Assembly (NCBI GenBank): GCA_973895155.1 | Contig: OZ316897.1 | Span: 3,658,001 to 3,722,000 of the forward strand | Length of the DNA stretch: 64,000 bases | Source of the DNA: Marsupella aquatica | Lineage: Eukaryota; Marchantiophyta | Reading direction: 5' to 3' | Part shown: positions 55,236-64,000 of the stretch, in pieces | Layout of the letters: each line of letters opens with the position of its first letter | Numbering within the stretch: the first letter of the stretch is position 1 | Made by a program: the position numbers and the translations under genes | The notes under the pieces: model-generated | What the model was told of the DNA's origin: nothing | The model's database searches: none | What the model saw: the letters and a program-made list of their open reading frames with translations, nothing else

Positions 55236-58200
55236 TTACTTGGGGAGCGCACTCTCGGCAGCACGTTTCGCGTCTCCCGCCTTAGACTGTACTCCACTCT
55301 TCAAATCCTGCAGCAGATGAACAGCAACCATTTAGTTACATTCCAGTGCAAATAGTTTGAGATTCAAGCATAATAGGCTAGTGCAAGTAATGAGATTGAG
55401 ATCAGCAAGCTAGTCGTCAATCAAATTTCAACCAGCAGATGCAGATTGCAACTAGAAAACTAACTGCAAACGACGTCAAGAATGACATTGTCATGCAAAT
55501 GATTCGATGAGATCAAGCTATCAGGTGATAGAGGTCTCAATAGAAATTTCCGGACAAATTATTGTTCTATGGTGAGTACGATAGACACCAATTTGCAGGC
55601 AAGCTTTGTGGGTAGAACGCAACACAGACCTCTAATTTGCTAGTGTCCGGAGTTGGTAGACCCGGGACCTCGGGGAGCTGTGGGATCAAATTAGGGAGTT
55701 TCGGAATTGATCCTTGCGCTTTGTCGTTGAAAAAGCCCTTTCCCTCGGAGATGGTTTCGCTGCCCTTCTTTTGCAAGTCGGAGCCAATCTTGCCTACTTT
55801 CGCGGTGGCCTCATCGACTCTCTGCGAGTTCGGCTTTGGGGAGACGGTGGCGATGTTCGTCGCGGTTTGCTCGGTTCCTTTCGCGATGTTCTCTGCGATC
55901 GGGTTTTTGCCGAAGTTCGAGATCCTCTTCCCAGCATCTCCCAGTGCGCTTCCCGTTCCTCCATTAGTGCTGGCGACGCTCTTCCGGCTCAAAGGCCCAG
56001 GCTGCAATGACAGTCAGGACATGTCAGTTACATCGAAAACATCTGAAATACTGTAATTTACTACTGTAATCAATGTTACACCGTCACATATACTCCTCTA
56101 TACGCGTGTTGACATTTAAAACTAGACGAGGGACTGTAAGTTATTTAACGGTGATACTGTAATATGTTTCTTCAGATACAGTAACTTACTACTATACGTT
56201 TGCATCGTGGCAAGCGAAGTGTAAGACATACGTGATTGTATCTAGTCTATATAATCTAAACTATTATTGATAATATGCTTTTCAGGTGCATGAGTTTTAT
56301 GGACCCAAATTTGCACCAGACTGAAATTGTATATGATGATAATTTAAGTTCTTATTTGGTTCACGATTTAAGTAGGATTAAGAGGTTTCAGTAGCACTTA
56401 TATCCATTTGCATTTGCACACATGTGCATATGCAAAGGAAGACTAAAAGGTACCTACGCTCACTCTAAAAAGGAGTATGGCTGAAACATAGATTACAGTG
56501 TCCTGCTTTACTAACAAGCTATGGCTTCACTTTGCAAAGTGTCGTGCTTCAATAACAGCTTCACTCTGCAAAGGAATCTCTTGCTGGAGGATAGATTTAA
56601 ATTACCAACTATGGCTTTACTTTCCAGAGGAGTCTATTGCTTGTGGTTAGGTTGCATACTATTTAAACTTACAGACTATGGTTTCCCTCTAGGAGAGACC
56701 TGATGCACAACGTGAAGGATAAATTGTGGTATACGATTTCACGCTGTAAACAAGGTCATGAATTGTCTATGGAAAATGAATTAGGGTCGATAACGAGATC
56801 ATGACAAATGAAAGTTTCAGTATGTAAAAGGTAAACCATTGGAAATTACAACAAAGGTACTCTTGCTTCAAAAATTATTTTAGGGACCTACCTGGGTGGT
56901 CGCATTGTTGCCCGGGTGAAATCACGAGACACTTTTACAGAAGGACAGCTGTGTAAATGTGTAAGTATAGGCCTAGAAAGATTTGGCGATTACTGTTGGC
57001 AAGTAACTTTTGTTAAGGAGTGGCGGTAATGTACAGGGTGAATACTTCCATCCACTGGTGGCATTCTAACCTCGGACATGACAATAAAACGATACAGGTC
57101 CAACGCTGGAACTAGATTGAAGTATGTTCACTAATTTCCATTTACCCTGCAACAGTTTACCGGGAGACGACAGAGGTTCGACTACGACAAGGCTGTCGAA
57201 GGCACACGGGGACAGGAATTGACATGTTAAGAGCATTTTAGCAGGAAATGGCAGTAACAAGAGATAACATGTAAGTGTGTAATCAAGGTGAGCTACAACT
57301 AGAGTACGCTACATGTAAGTGTGTAATCAAGGTGAGCTACAACTAGAGTACGCTATGTATGACTTTGGAAACGAAATGGAAACAACCGCCTTCAAACCTT
57401 TCTTTAGTCGGTCTCCGCCGGTCGATGGCGATAGAAACGAATACCCACACTAGAGTCTCTTCATCAACGAAGCAATTTGCTTACCTTAAAGACAATGCAC
57501 ATGCGGAGGTAATCGAAAATTTATTACTTGAATTTGACGTAGTGAATCTGATTAATGAAACCAGAAATCTGATTGTATTGATATTTACATCTAAGTTCTG
57601 ATCGAGGTGATCAGAATTTTGCGAACGCAATAAATTGGGATGGTATAATTACATATGGAAAGTACAGGTTTTGGGTAGAAATTCTACGGCAAATGTCATC
57701 TAAAATATGACAAAAGAATGATGCGAGCTAGTAAATTAGTTCATTGCTGGCTGAGGGAGAATTTCGGAAGATTCATCCACCATGAGACTAGAGGTTTTGA
57801 TTAGAAAAGGAGGGAGTGACAGGTTGAGATCCTGTTATAGTCATCTGAGATCTGACAAACGGTTGACAAGGGCTAACTAAACTTCATTGCTGAGTGGGAA
57901 AGAGTTTCGGAAGGTTTATCCCGTACTACACTCCAAGAGAGGTATACTAGAAGGAAGAAGATAATAATTCCAGTAACATACCCTGTTCTTGCCAAAGATC
58001 CCATCGATTCGATCCCTAACGTCGCTGGCAACGTTTTCAACTCCCTTCTTTGCGTCTTCGACGACGCCTCCGGCATCAGGAGCGGAGGGGAGTGCGCTGA
58101 CGGCGTTTTCGGCACCCTTCTTTGCGTCTTCAACTGCGCCTCCAGGACTAGGAGCGGAGAAAGTGGGAGCGGCGTTTTTGGCACTCTTCACTGTGGAGGA

Positions 58201-59247
58201 GATCTTGCTTTTGGCCATATCGATAGGACTAGCGAATACCCCGTCGACGGCTGATACGGTGAAGCCGAGCGCAGCTCCTGCAGCAATAATGCTGACGATG
58301 ACGTCCCTCTGAATAGATTTCTGCGCCTGAAGCGTCGTTGCAACATCGCACACCCGAATCCCTTTAGAATCAACACTCAAATCTTCGAAAAACATTCACA
58401 GATCCAGGAAAAGATCCTCTGAAATATGACTTTCTTCAGCGTGGGCAACTACTCGTTCATACGTGTGTTCGACATCTGATTATTGCGACATCTGATTATT
58501 GCGACATCTGATTATTGCGACATCTAAAGCAAACAAGAACCTCACACACAAGCTACAATTAAACGAAACCTCTCCAAGCTGAACATGTAATCGACGCTCA
58601 CTGAGCTGGATCGTTCAATCCGAGACTTTCACTGTCTTTCGCTTTCAAGGATAACACCTCCACAAGTCACTCAAAGTGTCTAAGTGGACTGTACTTCTAC
58701 ATGAACCTTTAGGTATGGCTTTATTTTAAGGTGAAAACCTTCAGACGTAAGTACTTTAACTAGTGGCCTTCGAGTATTTGTATAGCTATCAACTCTTACG
58801 ACACCTGCTATGTAGGTCAAACATCCCAACGAAAGCACAGATAACATATGCAGGACAAATGCCTTTCTCACATGAGCAAAGGCATCATACATCTTGCAGT
58901 CTATTCAAACTCGAGATTCAACCTGGAGAAAACCTAGTACCTAAACTTACCTATCGCTATCCATGATAAATTTGGGTTCATGAAGACTGCCGGTCTAAAG
59001 CTATTAACAAAATGGGAGCCAGGAGCCAGACATTGGATTCGTCAGTTGCACATACCGAGTCTTCCGATAGAGCTGCCCTGGCGGAGACAACTCCGTTGGA
59101 TCTCTTTGTCCTCAAGGGGGCAAACTGCACCATAGAGGTTGTTCGGAAAGCATTGCCGGAGGAAAGTCTGGACGCATCTCCTCTAGCAGTGGCCGCCACT
59201 GCTGCGGATCCGCAGGTCGTAGCAAATGCTGTCGAAGTTGCTGCCAT
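55236..59247 (-). CDS. Unrecognised chloroplast protein, probably thylakoid-lumenal, Ala/Lys/Gly-rich
   Basis: The minus-strand model joins 59247-59056, 58326-57982, 56001-55630 and 55307-55236, about 326 residues; all junctions are phase 0 with GT-AG sites. Exon 1 is a clear chloroplast transit peptide (MAATSTAFATTCGSAAVAAT, ending VVSARAALSEDS). Exon 2 has KSIQRDVIVSIIAAGAALGF with a hydrophobic run ending VDGVFA|SP, like a bipartite lumen-targeting signal. The mature part is low in complexity and amphipathic: two copies of a VEDAKKGxEN motif, then SALGDAGKRISNFGKNPIAE, TAKVGKIGSDLQKKGSETIS, a Pro-rich LPNLIPQLPEVPGLPTPD and DLKSGVQSKAGDAKRAAESA at the end. This resembles LEA-like or apolipoprotein-like helices, but I cannot name a family. 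Exon 2 could begin at 58308 or 58320 instead. Intron 3 is about 320 bp and intron 2 almost 2 kb, so an extra small exon cannot be excluded. Confidence 0.7.
57267..57354 (+). repeat. Perfect 44-bp tandem duplication in intron 2 of the lumen-protein gene
   Basis: ACATGTAAGTGTGTAATCAA, then GGTGAGCTACAACTAGAGTA, occurs at 57267 and 57311 with no visible difference, indicating a recent event. Confidence 0.9.
58471..58525 (+). repeat. 16-bp tandem repeat, 3.4 copies, in intron 1 of the lumen-protein gene
   Basis: GACATCTGATTATTGC is repeated at 58471, 58487 and 58503, then a partial copy follows. The copies are identical, so the array is probably length-variable between individuals. Confidence 0.9.
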
Positions 59248-59541
59248 CGTGCTCAGTTTTCTCAATAACAAGATCGGTCCTCGAGATGTAAGACGAAGGC
59301 AGATGCCGCAGAAATTGGTAGTGTACAACACTTGTAATGAGTGAGGAGTTGCGCTACGAACAATACGAACAATCGATCCTCTCACCGATGCTTCACTCTA
59401 TTTGAAAGTCCGAAGGTTCATGCATCGAGAAGCACTTTCCCGTCGGATCTGACAATCATCCATCCGAGCCGGTACATGAAGAGCGGCTACCATCTGTCCG
59501 GCATGAATTGGCCCCACGGCAGCGACTACAATTTGCGCCAC
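59248..59541. other. Upstream region of the lumen-protein gene
   Basis: This should contain the promoter and leader of the minus-strand gene. The region is relatively GC-rich. No specific site is called. Confidence 0.35.
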
Positions 59542-59625
59542 TAGTAAACTTGCATGCACAGGCACAATTCGGTCACAGCGCATGTCGAGGATAACATCGC
59601 CAGGTATCAAAGCTCGAGCGTCCAT
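59542..59625 (-). pseudogene. Possible P-type H+-ATPase gene fragment
   Basis: The minus-strand frame gives DARALIPGDVILD, then CDRIVPVHASLL. It resembles the actuator-domain segment of plasma-membrane H+-ATPases, which has the order D-A-A-I-L-V-P-G-D followed by D-I-V-P-A-D-A-R-L-L. About half the positions agree over 26 residues. Nothing else of the ATPase (no phosphorylation site, no membrane helices) is recognisable around it, so chance similarity remains possible. Confidence 0.3.
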
Positions 59626-62351
59626 GAACCGGCGACACGTTCGTCGACGATTTCGCGCCTAGGCAGTGCCACCATGAAGGGGCTGTACCGGTGGCTTGGC
59701 ATGCAGCTCATGAATCGAGCTGATAGCTCGAGCGCTGCACTGACTGGTGATCGAGAGGCGTTATCTTCCCGAAGGATTCGAGAATTGTCTTCGTGACTAC
59801 ACGTGACATCGCGCTGCCAGCTACCGAGTTGCCGCGCGACAACGCGACTGTCGTGTTAGCCATCAAAGAAGCGAATGCTGAGGTGCGAGAGAGAGTCCTT
59901 AATTAATTAAGGCAAGGGCCGCCGTCTTGCATGCGACCTGCCCTTAAATCTGCGGCCCTTGAATTTCCAACACTAAAATTTGCACCCTTAAATTTGGAAT
60001 GATTTGCTTGATTACACTCCAAAATGAAACCTGTTACTTGATATTACTTTTGGAATTTTGGGTACATTGATTCAAGATCAAGGGACCTGTGAAGTTTTGG
60101 GTACATTGATTTAATTGATATTATTCTTGGAATTTTGGGTACATTGATTCAAGATCAAGGGACCTTTGAAATTTTGGGTACATTGATTTAAAATCAATGG
60201 TTTGGATCACTCAAGGGTCCTATCAAGTTTAGGGTTTATCAAACACCTTTCATTTTGGGGTCCGATCAAGCAAATCCCTCCTTAAATTTGTGGCCCTTCA
60301 ATCTAACTAGCGTTGAGCATGGACCAGGTCAACCCAGGTGCTACAGAATTGCGGTCAGGAATACACCAAATGTGGAACCATTTTTTAGAGGTACTTGCTA
60401 TTTCCAAATCTCTTGTCTGAAAAGTCATGATGGGAAACCTTTTTGTGGACAGCAAACAAGTACTATGAATGGGAGTATGAAGGAGGTTTGGGCAGGGGTT
60501 CTAGACTAAACCTTGCTCCCTGAATGCTTGGAAAAGTTATCACGGTTAGTGGATACTCACTTTCAGGTCACAGGGTTACTAACTCATGGCATGCAGGCGG
60601 GCATGGAGGGGGTTATGGGTGTAGGGGTTATGGGCTGTTAATCTTGAGAGTGGTGAGTTTAAGGGGTTACCGTCATGGCCCCCCAAAAGGCCATGGGTTT
60701 ATTACCTTAAAGCCACACCATCTGTTATCACATGAAATTTTGGGATATGGCAGGCTGGGTGGGCTTGAGTTTTGATGAGCTATTATTGCCCCTAATGCTC
60801 AGTAACAGGGCCTGAATCTTGGCCCTTAAATCTCCCTTCACCTGCAGGGAAAAAGCCTTGGGCGATGGACCAGGTCAGTCTGGGGTGTTGCGACCTGTGG
60901 CTTTTGTTGGCTGCCTTTGTTGAGGGAGGATCAGTGTAGCTATTTTGTTTCAGAGGTTTGGGAGGACCAGAAGTTTCTAAACTTTGCTCTTCAAACTCTG
61001 AATATGCCATTGAGCTTCAGGTTCATACGATTCAGGCACCAAGATCTCCTTAATAACATGATGCCATAATCGCAGGCCATAATAAGCTGCCTGATTATCA
61101 GTTTTGAGCAGCAAATGTAAGGGCCGGCTACATGGAAGACAACTCTAAGGTCATAAGGAATGAATTACATAGTGGAAGATAAAGTGCAGGGTAACCAATG
61201 GCCCCCAGTGTTTGCAAGCATTTTTTTTTTAATTTTAATTAATTTTTTTCATGAGTGAACTTTTTTTTTCATGAGTGTTTGCAAGCATAACCCCATATAT
61301 CAATAGTTGAAAATTTGAGACTCAAACTCTTAGTCAACAAACAAAAACTGTCAGTGGCAATCTAATATTAAAGAAAAGATGGTGACAAAATATGTATCTG
61401 AACAAAAAACATGGCAATGTAATAATTCCTAGTTATACCCCTCCTAAATATACAATTTGGCAATATTGGTCCTCAATCACTCCATGATAGTGTGGACGAG
61501 AAGAAGAGTGGTGGACCTTGCCACCTAGCGCCCTCACCAATCCTAACACCCTTGCATAAGTGCCCCTGGTGCCCGAACGCCTACACATAACTCCTTGAGC
61601 AAGTAACTTGTTACCTCTAGCACCTCCAACGGCAACTCCCATACAAAGTTGCGCTTGCTCCCTAACACGACTGTCGCTCAACGATCCTCACTGTCTGCAC
61701 AAGCAACCAAACACCTAGGTAAGTAAACCCAAAAGATCTAGGAACTCCAAGACTAGTGTTTTAACTCAAGCTTAACAAACATTGGTAAGTAGGTCAACAA
61801 ATAGAACCTCCCAAGCCCGCACAGCCTTGCCATAAGCTGAAGCCAGTGCGGACACCCATCATTCGTCCATAATAGCCCCTCTACGTGTGCTGCATGTGCT
61901 TCCCCACTTCCTATTTGTCACTGCCTGACCGCCCTGTCCCCAGGACATGCTCATGGCCCAAATAGCGAGTGTGTCCCAAGCTTGTCCTAAGATAGTGCTA
62001 AAACTTCAAGACCAGATTGGCCTCGACTCTAGCAACCCACTCCAAGGTTCCCGCTCACCCAATAATCTAAGGGCCAAGTTCACTTGGAACTCAACCTCCA
62101 CGCCTACTCTGCTTTGCCTCCCCAATGCAAGCTCCTGTGGGAAACTCAACACGACTTGGCTATTGTTGTGGTGGGATTTGGCAAGCGTTGAGATAGCCCC
62201 CACAAACCCCAAGAACCAATGGCACCCCTAGACCAAGCTGAGCTCAGGAGGATGTAGTACTCCTCAAGAGCTTTCCATCGCATCTAGGATGTACTCCAAC
62301 GGACTTCCCGTTGAGAAGTTATCGTTGTTTCTATTTGGTGTTTCCTCTTAG
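59626..62351. repeat. Repeat-rich region without a supported gene
   Basis: A 78-bp unit is duplicated at 60039-60116 and 60117-60194 (TTGGAATTTTGGGTACATTG, then ATTCAAGATCAAGGGACC). Related segments built on GGCCCTT(A/C)AAT and GATGGACCAGGTCA recur near 59935, 60290 and 60828. Poly-T/poly-A runs lie at 61225-61270. The open frames (for example 61947-62231 plus and 62006-62212 minus) match nothing I know. Confidence 0.5.
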
Positions 62352-63028
62352 TGTAGCGACCATTGCGGCTCACGACTTGGACTCGCTCTTGGCCCCCAAG
62401 GAGACCCCCCTCCTCTCATCTATGTTTTTGGAGACCTGCCACCCCCGGATCTGATTTTTTCCCCTATATTTGGCCCTCAACCTGGACTCCAACACGCACG
62501 GGCACGCAACTAACTTTCTCTGCCACAACTTTCTAGTTACGCGTTCATAAGTGAAGTGTCTTAGTCCATTGTGATCGGAACAACCAAGTGCTCATGCTTA
62601 GGCCCTCAAAACCCGTCGTTAGTCGGGGTTCCGGCACGGTCCCATGCGGCCACGTTGTATCTCATGCACTAAACATCCGTTGCGTATGAAGTAAGCTTCG
62701 TTAGCCTTGGGCCTCAGAGGAGCTCCCACTCAAGCCCTTAGAACTCAAAGTCCGTCCGGGGGTTTGGACGGTCCACCCTGAGCCGGCCCTTCCCATGACT
62801 CGACCAGCTCCATGCTAGTCTAAGTCCTTAGTGTGCGTCACCATTTTGGCTCCTTGCTTATGCTAGTGCAACGCCTCATTGCCCACTAGTCTCCTCATAC
62901 TTGGTCCCCACCGGATGGCCGTTCTGGAGGCTTGGACCATAGAGAAGCTCGACGTTGGAGTCAGCAAAGCCGGAGCTAAGTGTTAGGGTAGTTGAGTTCC
63001 GCAACTAGAAGGCATACTAGTTACAACA
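62352..63028 (+). mobile_element. Possible 5' LTR followed by a primer-binding-site-like sequence
   Basis: The candidate starts TGTAGCGACC, a beginning common among plant Ty3-type LTRs, and ends TTACAACA. Directly after it, TTGTATCAAGGAGCTT (63032-63047) resembles the TGGTATCAGAGC primer-binding site used with initiator tRNA-Met, with one extra base. No second LTR or coding region is visible in the remaining 950 bp, so the element, if real, is truncated by the window or degraded. Confidence 0.3.
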
Positions 63029-64000
63029 AAATTGTATCAAGGAGCTTCCTACGTTCAGAGCTTTGTGTCCAAATTTTAATTATGGACTGTCATTAGAGGT
63101 CCTTGGCAAAATTCCTGACACCAGAGCATGCCACATCAGCAAGGATGACGACAAACACAACATGACAATTCTGTGAAAAGAAATAATCACCCAGATCCTT
63201 GTGACTATTTTTGTGTGAAATTCTGGGTCGCCATGTGGTAAACCCTAAGCACAAAAATAACCAAAACACTAAGGAAGAGATGAAACATTTTTCTAACTCT
63301 AATCATTTTACCTTTTTTATTTTTGTAAATTCAAAATAATTCATTTAATAAAGTATTTTCACATTAAATATAGATAACCAGATAAGTAAATGTTAAATAT
63401 GAAAGGGAATTAAGGGAATTAACTACCCTAACAAAAGTAACTTGTCCCGATCGAGTCACACCACTGCAAAGCTGAACATGAATATTGAGAATGCACTTCA
63501 AAGGACTAAAACAAGGTTTTGTAGTACATGAGTGATTTGACTGGGTCCGATGCAAAGAAAGGCACATGAACATTTGCAAGTGGGATGTAGAGGTGCGTAG
63601 ATCAATGTAAACGGAGAGATACAGGAGCAATCAGGTCAATTCTGTTACAACAACGGCAACAATCCAATATATCCAACTTTCCGAAGAAGGATTCATTTGG
63701 TGCATTTCTGGAGAAGGGGAGGAGAGATCCTTCCTTGATCTCTTCTTGTTCCCTTCTAATAGTGTAGGGGTCCAGACTGAAGATGGTCGTTTATTGTCTT
63801 TTGTTACGTTGGACTAAGATTGTACCCGCATTGCGTGGATCTGCTATTGCTGTTGAGATTCACTTGTCAAGTCTAGATCAATCGAGGCTCGAGAAGTGTT
63901 TACCGACCGAGGCCGAGGCAAGCATCATGTTGACATTTTGATCCAGGCGTCACCTTCAGGTTGTGACGGTGTATATTTCTAGAGCCTCCAAATTATTTGC
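63029..64000. other. Right end of the window, no supported gene
   Basis: About 63270-63370 is AT-rich. The minus-strand frame at 63364-63630 has no recognisable product. Nothing else is called. Confidence 0.4.

Noticed and set aside
58978-59385. Minus-strand ORF upstream of the transit peptide, starting at 59385
   Set aside because: The peptide before MAATSTAF is not transit-like; start 59247 gives a standard chloroplast transit peptide. The plus-strand ORF 59012-59344 is its antisense shadow.
61947-62231. Plus-strand ORF of 94 residues and its antisense partner
   Set aside because: No recognisable domain and surrounded by repeats.

Overview
The window is nuclear DNA of a streptophyte plant, most likely a non-seed land plant or a close relative; the species cannot be fixed from sequence alone. 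Evidence: intron-rich genes with GT-AG splicing; plant-type ribosomal proteins eL13 and eS21, both with AAACCCTA-type teloboxes near their 5' ends; nuclear genes for chloroplast proteins carrying transit peptides (plastid EF-G, a KEA1/KEA2-type K+/H+ antiporter, the 17.4 kDa lumenal pentapeptide protein); and large repeat-filled spacers.

Layout. 1-6.3 kb: repeats around a decayed minus-strand LINE (RT about 3.7-4.8 kb, zinc-binding region about 2.8-3.1 kb). 6.4-8.1 kb: RPL13 (+, 4 exons). 8.1-10.3 kb: spacer with a 64-bp tandem repeat. 10.4-13.7 kb: plastid EF-G (-, 4 exons). 13.8-20.8 kb: 7 kb of DNA-transposon debris, including two related MITEs, a TTAA-flanked inverted-repeat element, a hairpin with arms of about 155 bp, and tandem repeats. 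20.8-31.1 kb: KEA-type antiporter (+, 21 exons). 31.1-34.6 kb: repeat spacer and a leader. 34.6-38.2 kb: DUF7794-type membrane protein (+, 11 exons). 38.2-41.3 kb: tandem arrays running almost to the next gene. 41.3-43.9 kb: TL17 (+, 4 exons). 43.9-51.5 kb: repeat-rich block with a PIF/Harbinger transposase pseudogene split by a 2.2-kb nested insertion (gag-like ORF plus satellite), a possible accessory ORF, a second LINE and a minisatellite. 51.9-52.5 kb: RPS21 (+, 3 exons). 55.2-59.2 kb: an unrecognised gene (-, 4 exons) with a chloroplast transit peptide and a likely lumenal signal. 59.3-64 kb: repeats, a possible P-type ATPase fragment and a possible LTR.

Functional picture. Four of the seven intact genes serve the plastid: translation (EF-G), envelope K+/H+ exchange (KEA), and the thylakoid lumen (TL17 and the unnamed protein). 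Two encode cytosolic ribosomal proteins and one a conserved plant membrane protein of unknown role. Nothing suggests an operon; the genes are independent and separated by transposon remnants. All exon models were built by eye from reading frame, GT/AG sites and family knowledge. UTR ends and transcription starts are not determined. No clearly new biological system was found. The strongest candidates for follow-up are the unnamed plastid protein, the inverted-repeat elements at 14.5-19.1 kb and the nested Harbinger locus.
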